From assembly GCA_965229505.1 (NCBI GenBank), contig OZ245881.1, forward strand, positions 5,146,001-5,210,000: a stretch of 64,000 nucleotides of DNA, given 5' to 3'. Positions 53,214 to 61,871 of the stretch are shown here, one piece after another. Source of the DNA: UBA6059 sp040219045. GTDB taxonomy: Bacteria; Bacteroidota; Bacteroidia; Cytophagales; Cyclobacteriaceae. Each line of letters starts with the position of its first letter. The stretch's first letter is position 1. Below the pieces are notes generated by a model. That model was given only the letters and a program-made list of their open reading frames with translations. It was not told the DNA's origin and made no database searches. Both the position numbers and the translations under genes were made by a program.

Positions 53214-53879
53214 TTAATCCTCCAACACCTCAATCTCGAAATACAAAGTAGCATTGGCGGGAATGGGGCCTCTGGCTCTAGGACCATAGGCAATATCCGG
53301 AGGAATTCTAAGGATAGCCTTGCTGCCTTTCTTTAGCAATGCGACACCCTCATCCCAGCCTTTGATCACCTGGCCCTTGCCCAAGACAAACGAGAAGGGT
53401 TGGTTACGATCATATGAGCTATCGAACTTGGTACCATCCTCGAGGTAGCCTGTGTAATGAACCTGTACTGGCTTGTCAGCCTCTGGTAGCTCCCCGGCAC
53501 CTTCCTTGACTACTTTGTATCCAAGTCCGGACTGTGTGTAGGTATGTCCGTATTTTCGGCGTTCCACCATCCAGCTTGCGGTAGCCTCTTTTAAGAATAG
53601 AATGTCCTTTGCGCTAATCTTAAGTTTCTTATTCTCCGTTAGTGATAACAGGTAGGCAAGATCAAAATCCTCGTTACCCGGAATATCTCGCACCTTCTTA
53701 CCTACCGCCAATTTATAGCCCAACTGCTCGCTGGAAAACTGGGCACAATAGCTCTCGAACTCATCAGACGTATAACAATAGTCCGAAAAGCGATTTTCAG
53801 GAACCTCACATTTTGTGCATTGAGCGCGCAACCCTATTGACGAAAGGACGCACGCACTTAGAAGAAGAATGTATTTCAT
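53214..53879 (-). CDS. FKBP-type peptidyl-prolyl isomerase, exported
   Basis: A 221-residue protein with signal peptide (ending GLRAQC) and a C-terminal FKBP domain (about residues 128-221): VQVHYTGYLEDGTKFDSSYDRNQPFSF in the usual order, then KGQVIKGWDEGVALLKKGSKA, RIPPDIAYGPRARG, and the last strand LYFEIEVLE. The region before it (about 22-120) has four cysteines and a helix resembling an FKBP N-terminal dimer arm. It should aid folding of periplasmic proteins. A -7 box at 53896-53903 lies 17 bases upstream of the start. Confidence 0.92.
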   Translation of the reverse strand: MKYILLLSACVLSSIGLRAQCTKCEVPENRFSDYCYTSDEFESYCAQFSSEQLGYKLAVGKKVRDIPGNEDFDLAYLLSLTENKKLKISAKDILFLKEATASWMVERRKYGHTYTQSGLGYKVVKEGAGELPEADKPVQVHYTGYLEDGTKFDSSYDRNQPFSFVLGKGQVIKGWDEGVALLKKGSKAILRIPPDIAYGPRARGPIPANATLYFEIEVLED

Positions 53880-53895
53880 GAACTCAATTTTGAGG

Positions 53896-53903
53896 CAAAA
53901 ATA
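53896..53903 (-). promoter_or_regulatory. Candidate -7 box for the exported FKBP gene
   Basis: Minus strand TATTTTTG matches TAnnTTTG and lies 17 bases before the ATG at 53879. The upstream TTG element is unclear. Confidence 0.4.
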
Positions 53904-53930
53904 ACCCCAATGCTGAGTTCATGATTGCTC

Positions 53931-54194
53931 TTAGCCCCTTTTCTTTCTGAAGGTGATGGGAATAAAATCATCATTGGGTATACCGATATGAGCTAAGTCC
54001 CATTGGTCATCATATCCCTTGATCAGGCTCTTGATGCATTCCACACGGTCTTCGGTTGGGTAAGGACAGTTGTCCCAGTAGAATATCTCTACTCTATAGT
54101 TGTAGTTCTTTTTGACCCCATTGATTCTTACTTCTACTTCAATATCCTGCTCTTCACCTGGGATTTTCGGGATTTCAATTCCAATCATGCTCAT
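53931..54194 (-). CDS. Hypothetical small cytosolic protein, 87 residues
   Basis: Not recognised. No signal or membrane helix. It is predicted as a small beta-sheet domain with one helix (DIEVEVRINGVKKNYNYRVEI strands, then CIKSLIKGYDD). It contains two cysteines (NCPYP and VECIKS). It sits alone between the exported FKBP gene and the second DUF2911 gene. The two closely spaced ATGs (54194 and 54188) are both possible starts. Confidence 0.6.
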   Translation of the reverse strand: MSMIGIEIPKIPGEEQDIEVEVRINGVKKNYNYRVEIFYWDNCPYPTEDRVECIKSLIKGYDDQWDLAHIGIPNDDFIPITFRKKRG

Positions 54195-54428
54195 AATCGA
54201 TAGTTTAAATTTCTAGTTCATGAAGTCTTGTATAACAAATTTTGTACCTCAACAACAATTATATGATAATCAATGAGTTAGATATATCTCCTCGCTAATA
54301 GTTGACCGTTTGTAGGACAGTCTATGTTCAGAATGGTTCACTCAAAGGTGATATAACCCTATCGGGTAAAAAGCCCAACCCTGCTCCTTTTAATACGTAG
54401 ACCACAGTTGAATCAACCAAATCAGCAA

Positions 54429-55013
54429 ATGAAGATTAGAATTTTTAACTCAGCGGTATTAGCCTTAGTTGTCCTATTCGCGGTAGCATGCTCTCCCAAT
54501 AAAAGCACAACTGAGGAAACGGATACTACAGAAGAGGAAGTCGAAGAAGTCGAGGATAAATCTAAACGACCTTCTCCACCGGCTACCGCTACGGCCAATG
54601 TCAATGGCACCAATGTAACGATCGATTACAGCTCTCCTGCTGTCAAAGGACGAACAGTCTGGGGTGACCTGGTGGCTTATGACAAAGTTTGGAGAACAGG
54701 CGCTAATGAGGCTAACGTGTTCACCATCGATAAGGACATTACCATTAACGGGGAGCCTGTGGCTGCCGGACAATATTCTTTGTTTACCATCCCTACTGAG
54801 GGAGAGTGGACGGTCATACTCAACAATGTAGTGGACCAATGGGGTGCCTATGACTATGATGATAGCCAGGATGTCTTAAGATTCATGGTAACACCGGAAG
54901 CAACTGAAAACGCTGTAGAGAGACTCATGTTTGATGTGTCTGATGACGGAACTGTCACCTTCGCCTGGGCTGACCTGAGCTTCTCCTTTGAAGTGGTGCC
55001 AGCTGCTGAATAG
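54429..55013 (+). CDS. DUF2911 domain lipoprotein
   Basis: A second DUF2911 protein. Start at the ATG at 54429, giving a lipoprotein signal ending AVAC (Cys21). After it comes an acidic linker of about 20 residues (TEEEVEEVED), then the DUF2911 domain with VTIDYSSPAVKGRTVWGDLV, VWRTGANEANVF, VAAGQYSLFTIP, DYDDSQDVLRFMV. It lacks the TPR tail of the paralogue at 6.5 kb. The acidic stretch after the lipid cysteine hints at surface export. Function unknown. A terminator lies just downstream inside the convergent gene's 3' end. Confidence 0.9.
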   Translation: MKIRIFNSAVLALVVLFAVACSPNKSTTEETDTTEEEVEEVEDKSKRPSPPATATANVNGTNVTIDYSSPAVKGRTVWGDLVAYDKVWRTGANEANVFTIDKDITINGEPVAAGQYSLFTIPTEGEWTVILNNVVDQWGAYDYDDSQDVLRFMVTPEATENAVERLMFDVSDDGTVTFAWADLSFSFEVVPAAE

Positions 55014-55023
55014 CTATCAGGTA

Positions 55024-57660
55024 CTACTGAGATATGGGAGCCTCTGCAGACGTAGGGGCTTTTTTCATGGCTTCATGCATGTCCACCACCCGAAATAGAA
55101 TGTCTGTCGACTGAAGTATCTTATTCCTGAGCCTCGGATTAAACTCGGGGTTAGCTGTGAGAAATGCCTCCACAGTGGCTTTCGCCTCTTTGCTCTGATG
55201 ACCCCAAAAGCTCTCATCCAGCCATCGTTTTGGAAAGAATATATCTCCTGTCAACTGAATCTCTTCCAGGATCTCCAGCGATTTTTTTAAATACTTCACA
55301 GACTCGTCAGCTCGCATTGGATGGTGGAGATAATGAAGTGCGGTTCCTACCCAAGGTTCCATCGAGCGATTTTCCGGTAGGGTAAGGCTTTCAAAAAACT
55401 CATCTCTGCTCTCCGTATAAGGAGCTAAGGCCTGGGTCACAAAATCGAACCTTGCCTTCTCGTCAGCATTGCTGATGCGGTCAGATTGGGTGGACAATAT
55501 ATCATTGGCCTCTTCAGGGAGCCTCAGCGCCAGTTCGAAGGCCAATGTCGAATAATCCCGCTCCGACAATTTGATCCCCTCAGGTGGGTTCTCTTCTTTC
55601 CAGATAGTAAGCAACTCTGAAACCTGCTCTTCAGAAGACCCTATATCAACCAAGGTTTTGAATAATGTAGACTTCAAACGAGGATCCTCTGTTTGCAAAA
55701 TCAGCTGATTGAGTAGTATTTCATACCGCTCGATATATGCCTCCCGTTGAGCGGGAATCATCCATTCCCAATAGAGCTCTTTTAGGTAGGTCAGCAGGAG
55801 TTCAACATTGAGGTTGCTCTGCTCCTGATAAAGGTACCTCTCAAGAAGCACAGGGTACGATGGCGGGAACTCTCTCTTGTAGAGCAAGAACTCATGCATC
55901 TGTATGTAGTAAGCCGCGCGTGATAATGGGCTCTCAACCACATTGATGTTGAGCATAATGGCTCCATAAGGGAAGTCCGCCATATTTGCATTGCTCGCAA
56001 AATCCAATGTCCCGTAGAGCTGTCCTGCGCTACCTGCTTCTACAGAGACTGGAATCTTTGTATCCTTCGCATGCGGAATCTCTACGATAGGTTGATCATT
56101 AAACTGTATCGGTCGTGTAAGTGCTCCATCATCTGCATTTACCCTTACCTCAAACCGCTGAGGCCATGTTCTACCCAGCCCCATGGGGTCTATCTGCTCA
56201 AATCGTAGATAATGAGATTCCAATCCTTCATAGAACATCGACCTGATCGTGGGCATTCCAGCGGTTTCCACCCATATATTACTCCACTTGGCAAGGTCTA
56301 CAGCCGTTTTTTCGTCCAGGATTCTGATAAGATCGTCCCAGTCAGCAGCTCTGAATGCATATGATTTCAGGTATTCACGTAACCCAATCCTAAAGTTATT
56401 CTCACCCATCACCTGCTCAAGCTTGTGCATGACGATAGGCGCCTTTTGATAGATGATAGCGCCATAGAGGCTTCCGGCTTGCTTTAAGTTCTCCAGTGGC
56501 TGCTTGATGGGATGTGTCCCCTGGGTGCGGTCCACGCTATAGGCACGTGGATAATGTGCGAGCAGAAAGCGCTGATCATGGTCGATCTCCGGGAAAAGTG
56601 GGTTCACAATCTTTGCAGCCATAAAATTCGCAAAGACTTCCTTCATCCAGACATCATCAAACCACCGCATGGTCACCAGATCACCAAACCACATGTGTGC
56701 TGTCTCATGTGCAATGAGACTGGCTCGCCCGAGCAGCTGATTGGGCGTGGCTGATTCTTCGAGAAATAAGCTTGATGCTTTGTATTGAATTGCCCCAACA
56801 TGCTCCATACCGCCGTACTGGAAGCTTGGCAATAGCACAAAATCAAACTTCTTGAAAGGATACTCAATGGCCGTATACTCTTCGAGCCATGACAATGCGT
56901 GGCTGTGTATTTCAAATATCTCGCGCGCGTTTCTTGCTACTTTGGCTGTATCTGTCTCCCGGTGATACATGGTCATAGGATACTTACCAGAATCATCTGT
57001 GATCGTCTCAAACTCTCCGGCAGCAAAGGAAAACAGGTAAGTGCTGATGAGGTCAGACCGCTCAAAAACGAATATTTTTCGATCCGCGTTTTCCTTTTCA
57101 GAAGCTAAGGGGCCATTTGCAACAGCCTTCCACGCAGCGGGTACATCCAGGGTCAGCTCATAAGTCCCCTTTAGATCAGGCTGATCAAAACATGGGAAAA
57201 CTGTGGAGGCGCGATCCGGTACAAACAAAGTATAGATGTATCCAGGATTTCTATTGAGACCCACCTCCCCTGCTGTGAACTTGATATCCACGACATTATA
57301 TCCATCACGTAAATCCTCCGCCTGGATAATGATGTGCTCTTGCCGATGCTCAAAATCAATCCCAACATCATCTATCAGAACCTGTTCAACGGCTCCTTCG
57401 GCAACATTGAAGTCGAGAATTAGAGGTTGGTCAAGCGAAGTGTCGAATTCAAAGCCAAGACCGAGATTTCCTGCTATGGGTATTTGCTTGTCTTCCGGGA
57501 TCACTAATGCCAACTGATAATTGACTTTGGAGACTTGCTTTTTACGTAGCTCCGCAAGTGGCTTGGAAATACCCGGCTCTACAAGCACCGGATCAATAGT
57601 TGGGCTGCAAGCGATGAGACCTAGCAAGGCAACTGCCAAGGAGTAGGCTGCCTTCCGCAT
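55024..57660 (-). CDS. M1 family aminopeptidase, exported
   Basis: Zinc aminopeptidase with a signal peptide or lipobox (VALLGLIACSP, Cys about 18). Residues 30-230 form the N-terminal beta domain; the catalytic domain shows the substrate-recognition motif GGMEHVGAI (a GAMEN variant) and the zinc site HETAHMWFGDLV with the third ligand Glu in MKEVFANF. A C-terminal HEAT-like helical domain runs from about residue 550 to 878. Length 878 is normal for Bacteroidota M1 enzymes. It should trim peptides in the periplasm. Its ATG overlaps the stop of the DUF302-like gene by one base (TAATG), so the two are coupled. Confidence 0.94.
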   Translation of the reverse strand: MRKAAYSLAVALLGLIACSPTIDPVLVEPGISKPLAELRKKQVSKVNYQLALVIPEDKQIPIAGNLGLGFEFDTSLDQPLILDFNVAEGAVEQVLIDDVGIDFEHRQEHIIIQAEDLRDGYNVVDIKFTAGEVGLNRNPGYIYTLFVPDRASTVFPCFDQPDLKGTYELTLDVPAAWKAVANGPLASEKENADRKIFVFERSDLISTYLFSFAAGEFETITDDSGKYPMTMYHRETDTAKVARNAREIFEIHSHALSWLEEYTAIEYPFKKFDFVLLPSFQYGGMEHVGAIQYKASSLFLEESATPNQLLGRASLIAHETAHMWFGDLVTMRWFDDVWMKEVFANFMAAKIVNPLFPEIDHDQRFLLAHYPRAYSVDRTQGTHPIKQPLENLKQAGSLYGAIIYQKAPIVMHKLEQVMGENNFRIGLREYLKSYAFRAADWDDLIRILDEKTAVDLAKWSNIWVETAGMPTIRSMFYEGLESHYLRFEQIDPMGLGRTWPQRFEVRVNADDGALTRPIQFNDQPIVEIPHAKDTKIPVSVEAGSAGQLYGTLDFASNANMADFPYGAIMLNINVVESPLSRAAYYIQMHEFLLYKREFPPSYPVLLERYLYQEQSNLNVELLLTYLKELYWEWMIPAQREAYIERYEILLNQLILQTEDPRLKSTLFKTLVDIGSSEEQVSELLTIWKEENPPEGIKLSERDYSTLAFELALRLPEEANDILSTQSDRISNADEKARFDFVTQALAPYTESRDEFFESLTLPENRSMEPWVGTALHYLHHPMRADESVKYLKKSLEILEEIQLTGDIFFPKRWLDESFWGHQSKEAKATVEAFLTANPEFNPRLRNKILQSTDILFRVVDMHEAMKKAPTSAEAPISQ
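55039..55065 (+). terminator. Intrinsic terminator of the DUF2911 lipoprotein gene
   Basis: AGCC at 55039-55042 and GGCT at 55057-55060, with extra internal pairs, are followed by six T residues. It lies within the last codons of the convergent M1 gene, 26 bases after the DUF2911 stop. Confidence 0.5.
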
Positions 57661-58109
57661 TATTTCACCCTGATCGTTTCATTGACTATCCTCACAAGGA
57701 CTTGAGAGTATTCGCTGAGGATCGCGTCACAGTCGCGGATCATATAGCGCCGTTTGAGCCAGATAGGATCTACAAATCCAATATATACATCCTCTTCCTC
57801 GGACCACACGGCTATTCTAAAGGGCATATCGATGGCCGCTGTTGGTTCGCAGGCCACAATACCATTCATGATGTATGGATCACTAAACTCGAAGGTGCTC
57901 ACCCGGATGTTTAGCTCACTGGTGTCCTGGTCATATTCAACAGTTTTGAAAGCATCATTGACAAAGCCTTTGTACTCCAATATACTTTTTAGCTTTTCGG
58001 ATGTTTCTTCGTAAGACATGGGACTATTGTATATGGTAGTCTCCTGGGAAAAAGCTGTGAGTGTCGCTAGCGTAAGTGTGAAAGCGAGGATATATCTAAT
58101 TATAGTCAT
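57660..58109 (-). CDS. DUF302-like exported protein
   Basis: A 149-residue protein with a signal peptide (ending TAFSQ) and a single domain like DUF302: the start MSYEETSEKLKSILEYKGF, the ACEPTAAIDMPFRIAVWSEEEDVYIGF block, and the final helix DAILSEYSQVLVRIV. DUF302 folds are small alpha/beta sandwiches of unknown function. The gene is coupled by a one-base overlap to the M1 aminopeptidase gene and follows the alpha/beta hydrolase gene by 40 bases, suggesting a three-gene operon. Confidence 0.75.
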   Translation of the reverse strand: MTIIRYILAFTLTLATLTAFSQETTIYNSPMSYEETSEKLKSILEYKGFVNDAFKTVEYDQDTSELNIRVSTFEFSDPYIMNGIVACEPTAAIDMPFRIAVWSEEEDVYIGFVDPIWLKRRYMIRDCDAILSEYSQVLVRIVNETIRVK

Positions 58110-58149
58110 TAAAGCGCTGAGTGAGAGGTCGAACTTATAAAAACCTGTT

Positions 58150-58932
58150 CTAATTCAAAAAGATAGCGTCCAAACTATCCCAATATTGTTGATAATCGGA
58201 TAAGTCGTGATGTCGGCCGCCTTCGATGGTGGACATTTGAGCCTTTCCCTCCAGACTCTCGTGCAGTTTATCGGCCATGCCTATCGGAATAATCTGATCG
58301 TTCGTACCATGCAAAATCCGTATTTCTGTTTTGGCTTCCCTCAACCATTGATAGCTCGGGAAGCCGTACTGGATCAACCATCGGCGAGGAATTAAAAACA
58401 GGTATCTTGATAATAGATCATCTAATGAGTAATAAGGAGTCTCAAGAACGATAGCCTTAGCCGGTTTCTGCGAGCCTAGATAGGATGCTAGTCCCGTTCC
58501 CATAGATCTACCGAAAATGACAATCTCATCACTCTTATAATTGCGAAGCGCATAATCGTAGCTCAGTAGCGCGAGTTCCTCAAAGGAATTTTGGGAGAGC
58601 TGGGCTTTAGACTTACCGTATTCAGGATACTCCACTAACAATAAATCATAATCATACCTGAGTAGACCCTTAGAGAGTCTTATCCATCTCCTAAGACTGT
58701 CTCTGTTGCCATGAAAGTAGATAATGATTCCTTTGCTATCAGCAACTTTGATATGTACTGCGTGGTGTTCTTGGTTCGGCCCTAGCCAGACTTCCTCAAA
58801 CTCCTCACTTATCTCATAAGCATAGTCTTGCGGGAGTTTGCTCCGTTGAAACAGGAAATACTCCTGAGTGAAAAATACAATTACACAGATGAGTGCATAA
58901 ATGCCGACCACTATTAACAACACCGTCTTCAT
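58150..58932 (-). CDS. Alpha/beta hydrolase, BEM46/ABHD13-like, membrane-anchored
   Basis: A 260-residue hydrolase with an N-terminal anchor or signal helix (about residues 4-21). The oxyanion block FHGNRDSLRRW, nucleophile elbow FGRSMG (Ser143), acid HGTNDQIIP (Asp212) and His241/242 (GGRHHDL) are all present. The layout is that of the BEM46/ABHD13 branch. Substrate unknown, likely an ester or amide outside the cytoplasm. A -7 box lies very near the start codon. Confidence 0.9.
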   Translation of the reverse strand: MKTVLLIVVGIYALICVIVFFTQEYFLFQRSKLPQDYAYEISEEFEEVWLGPNQEHHAVHIKVADSKGIIIYFHGNRDSLRRWIRLSKGLLRYDYDLLLVEYPEYGKSKAQLSQNSFEELALLSYDYALRNYKSDEIVIFGRSMGTGLASYLGSQKPAKAIVLETPYYSLDDLLSRYLFLIPRRWLIQYGFPSYQWLREAKTEIRILHGTNDQIIPIGMADKLHESLEGKAQMSTIEGGRHHDLSDYQQYWDSLDAIFLN

Positions 58933-58939
58933 TAGGCCG

Positions 58940-58947
58940 CAAAGCTA
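58940..58947 (-). promoter_or_regulatory. Candidate -7 box next to the hydrolase start
   Basis: Minus strand TAGCTTTG matches TAnnTTTG eight bases before the ATG at 58932. If used, the mRNA would have almost no leader, so it may be a chance match. Confidence 0.3.
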
Positions 58948-58992
58948 GTGAACACAGCATCACAACCACCGAAGCGGACCTATTATTCACTA

Positions 58993-59724
58993 TCAATTTC
59001 TCTTGATTACTCTGCCAGATCCAGTGATATTTTGATCTATACTGGCAGGATCACCATAGTAAAAGACTGATCCGCTTCCTGCGATTCTTACTTTCAAAGA
59101 CTCAGAAACCGTAACCTCAGCATCACCAGAACCTGCGATAGTCAGATCCACTTCCCTCACAGGCATGTCTTTACAAAGTATATTACCACTTCCAGCCACC
59201 GTTCCGAAAAGCTTATCTGCTGTTCCCGTCATCATAATAGTACCTGAGCCACTGATGTTCGCTTCTATCTGCTCCGAGATAGACTTCCAGATTAGATTAC
59301 CCGACCCGGCAATTCCCACCTGACTTGTGCCAGTCTCAAATGTATCCATGATAGTGATATTACCTGCTCCCGAAAGATAGACGTTGTTGAGATCAACCAA
59401 TTGCATCGTGACGGTCACCGGATCATACTTCCGAAAGCAATCTCTGGTCGTAATCTGCCATTGACCATTGGATACATTGGTATTAATGTTTCTCAATACA
59501 TCCTCCGGTCCGTTGATGGTCACCTGTTGAGTTTCTCCTCTCGTAACGATCACATTCCCCGATAGGGCAAAATCAAAGCTTGAAACCTCTGCCAGATCGA
59601 ACTCCAACGTAACATTCGCCCCATTTGACTTGCGGCAATCACTGAAAGGCCCATCATCGCAGCTCGAGAAGGACATAGCCATGATCAAGATAGTGAAGTA
59701 GAAAAAATGTTGTTGCGTTTTCAT
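58993..59724 (-). CDS. Head GIN domain (DUF2807) lipoprotein
   Basis: A lipoprotein (FSSC, Cys22, followed by DDG) with the GIN-domain beta-helix: EVSSFDFALSGNVIVTRGETQQV, then repeated ISGSGTI, IAGSGDAEV and GSGRV-type turns, each about 20 residues. This domain is common in Bacteroidota surface or periplasmic proteins, of unknown role. The gene is divergent from the nitroreductase gene across 60 bases, and its two ends are well defined. Confidence 0.9.
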   Translation of the reverse strand: MKTQQHFFYFTILIMAMSFSSCDDGPFSDCRKSNGANVTLEFDLAEVSSFDFALSGNVIVTRGETQQVTINGPEDVLRNINTNVSNGQWQITTRDCFRKYDPVTVTMQLVDLNNVYLSGAGNITIMDTFETGTSQVGIAGSGNLIWKSISEQIEANISGSGTIMMTGTADKLFGTVAGSGNILCKDMPVREVDLTIAGSGDAEVTVSESLKVRIAGSGSVFYYGDPASIDQNITGSGRVIKRN

Positions 59725-59784
59725 AATTATGTCTTTTTTGGAATGACCCGTGTATCTTTAAAACGTTTCCAAAAGCATAAGAAA

Positions 59785-60477
59785 ATGATCGATCAGGAGG
59801 ATAAAAAAATTATTAACGGGCATCCGCATGTCAGATATGTCAGAGAAACCTACCCTCCTGCTGAATCATTGGAACGAGCCAGGCAGTATCACCAGTGGCT
59901 CGATCAGCGACGAACGGTTCGAGAGATCAGTGACAAGCCTGTGTCCAAAGAGGTCATCGAAGAACTCATCCTGGCGGCATCTACTGCACCCAGCGGTGCT
60001 CATAAGCAGCCATGGACTTTTTGCTGCGTCCAGGATCAGGATATCAAAACTAAAATCAGAGAAGCGGCGGAAAAGGAAGAATACGAGAGTTATCACAATA
60101 GGATGAGTGATCGGTGGCTGGATGATCTCAAGCCGATTGGGACGAACTGGGATAAGCCATTTCTGGAAAAATCGCCGTGGCTGGTCATAGTATTTAAGCG
60201 TGTGTTTGAGAAAGACGAAGCTGGAGCCAAGCAGAATAACTACTACGTGAATGAGTCTGTCGGGATTGCCTGTGGCATGATGATATCTGCGATACACCAT
60301 GCCGGTCTTGTGACAATCACGCACACTCCTAGTCCAATGAATTTCTTAACTAAGATTCTGGAAAGGCCGGAAAACGAGCGACCTTACCTCCTTTTGCCGA
60401 TAGGCTATCCCGAAGATGAAGTGTACGTACCCAGCCTGGCTCGAAAGGGGCTAAACCAAATTGCTCAATTCTATTAA
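59785..60477 (+). CDS. Nitroreductase family protein
   Basis: FMN-dependent NAD(P)H oxidoreductase of the nitroreductase superfamily. FMN-binding blocks are RRTVREIS at the start, APSGAHKQPWTF, and the late LLLPIGYP; VNESVGIACGMMISAIHHAGL is the usual dimer-helix region. The ATG at 59785 starts the conserved part; the frame is open 26 codons further upstream but overlaps the divergent GIN gene. The pattern resembles the iodotyrosine-deiodinase branch (SPWLVIVFK and KQNNYYVNES), but deiodination is not implied for bacteria. A TATCTTTA box lies 25 bases upstream. Confidence 0.9.
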   Translation: MIDQEDKKIINGHPHVRYVRETYPPAESLERARQYHQWLDQRRTVREISDKPVSKEVIEELILAASTAPSGAHKQPWTFCCVQDQDIKTKIREAAEKEEYESYHNRMSDRWLDDLKPIGTNWDKPFLEKSPWLVIVFKRVFEKDEAGAKQNNYYVNESVGIACGMMISAIHHAGLVTITHTPSPMNFLTKILERPENERPYLLLPIGYPEDEVYVPSLARKGLNQIAQFY

Positions 60478-60832
60478 TTCTTAAACTTCAGACGGGCTTT
60501 CACCACAAGTAACCTATTGGTCATCGTAACTCCTATTCTAAAATTATGATAAAGGCCTGGCAATAGGTTATTCTACTAAAAGCCCTAATGATCTGTAAGT
60601 AATCCCCCTATGCCACATGTACGATATTCTTAATATAGTACTATTCACAGCTCTTTCATTTTGAAAGTTCTTCAAATAAAAGTATCCTTGTTACAGCCTT
60701 GATAAAAGGTTCGACCAGCTATGTATTATTTTTTCCATATTGATAAAGTGGGCGAAAACTGTTCCCACAGACCTAGTTCATCCTCTTGTCTAGGCCCTAC
60801 CTCTACTTCTTCATTTCTTAAATTCATTGCGC
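60478..60832. other. Gene-free region before the SiaB/SiaC module
   Basis: 355 bases with no credible gene. TAACCTATTG at 60510-60519 and its complement at 60561-60570 form a ten-base inverted repeat with a 41-base loop, possibly a terminator region of the nitroreductase transcript. No clear promoter box for the SiaB-like gene was found. Confidence 0.4.
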
Positions 60833-61423
60833 ATGTTACCGAATCTTAGGTCATACAAGAATATCTATGACAACAATATCATCTTGATGCACAAGGGTGA
60901 ACTGACTTTTGATTTAGTCACCTCTCTGATAGAAACTCTCGAGGGGAGAGTTAATACCATAGAGCCAGACCGAAAAATCCAGCGGGTGTTTTACAGTGTC
61001 GTCACCGAGTGTATCCAAAACCTATATTACCACATGGATGAAGTACGCGATGAGGACGTAATCAACACTTATGATTCAAGATCAGGGTTGATTTTAGTGA
61101 TGGCCCGAAAGCGATTCTTCAGAGTACTAACCGGCAATTTTATTCCTAACTACAGGATACCCGCCCTTCAGAGCAGTCTGGATAAAATCAATGCCATGGA
61201 TTATGACGAGCTACGCGATTATTATAAGGAGATACTTAGCGACGGTAAGTATTCTGAAAAAGGAACGGCTGGGCTTGGGTTTGTAGAGATTGCCAAAAAA
61301 ACCAAAAGTCAGCTTCAATGTAGTTTTCAGCAAATAACAGATGAATATTCATATTTCACTTTTCAAGTCAGAATATCAAGAGTTTTAAAAACCACCCAAA
61401 CTAAATCAAGAGTAATGGCCTAA
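60833..61423 (+). CDS. SiaB family protein kinase
   Basis: An ATPase-fold protein kinase like SiaB of Pseudomonas, which phosphorylates the partner SiaC on threonine or serine. The start is the ATG at 60833 (a TTG six bases earlier is less likely). The Bergerat-type N-box is VVTECIQNLYYH (Glu59, Asn63) and the glycine loop is KGTAGLGFVEIAKK. At 196 residues it is the standard single-domain size. The next gene begins two bases after its stop and encodes the matching SiaC-like protein. In known systems SiaB and SiaA (a PP2C phosphatase) set the phosphorylation state of SiaC. Confidence 0.88.
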   Translation: MLPNLRSYKNIYDNNIILMHKGELTFDLVTSLIETLEGRVNTIEPDRKIQRVFYSVVTECIQNLYYHMDEVRDEDVINTYDSRSGLILVMARKRFFRVLTGNFIPNYRIPALQSSLDKINAMDYDELRDYYKEILSDGKYSEKGTAGLGFVEIAKKTKSQLQCSFQQITDEYSYFTFQVRISRVLKTTQTKSRVMA

Positions 61424-61425
61424 AG

Positions 61426-61830
61426 ATGGAAATAGAATCAACCACAGCTATGGAGAGTTACATATTGGAATCAACAAGAGTAAGCCCGCAAATCAGGTTT
61501 TTACCTGAAGAGGGTTTGCTCGAGCTTAGAGGCAGATCGAGCCCCGAGCATCCTCTCCAGTTATACCAGCCTCTGATAGATAAACTGGATCAATATGTCT
61601 GCAATGGCAGCCAAGCCCTAATCATCAACTTCGAACTGGATTATTTCAACACAAGCAGTTCAAAGTGCATTTACGAACTGCTTAAAAAGGCGGGCAAAAT
61701 GTTTGAAATGGGGAAAGCTTTGACCGTCAACTGGTACTACGAAGAAGATGATGAAGATATGATGGAGCAGGGCGAAGACTTCTCCGACCTCTTGGATATA
61801 GTATTCAATTTTAAGGAAGTCGAATACTAA
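61426..61830 (+). CDS. SiaC family regulatory phosphoprotein (DUF1987)
   Basis: A 134-residue protein like SiaC, which in Pseudomonas binds and activates a diguanylate cyclase when unphosphorylated. The conserved phosphorylation block is FNTSSSKCI, with Thr76 at the equivalent position. Other family marks are RFLPEEGLLELRGRS, HPLQLYQPLID and LTVNWYYEEDDEDM. It follows SiaB by two bases and precedes the histidine kinase by 41 bases. Which enzyme it controls here is not seen. Confidence 0.9.
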   Translation: MEIESTTAMESYILESTRVSPQIRFLPEEGLLELRGRSSPEHPLQLYQPLIDKLDQYVCNGSQALIINFELDYFNTSSSKCIYELLKKAGKMFEMGKALTVNWYYEEDDEDMMEQGEDFSDLLDIVFNFKEVEY

Positions 61831-61871
61831 CCCAACCAACAAAAATCAAATTATACATTAAATGATCAGCT

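Noticed and set aside
6531..55013. The two DUF2911 genes as a recent duplication
   Set aside because: They share only family motifs, differ in export type and tail, and lie 48 kb apart, so they are old paralogues.
60685..60730. Possible tRNA T-arm (GGTTCGACC) upstream of the SiaB-like gene
   Set aside because: No matching acceptor, D or anticodon stems could be drawn around it.
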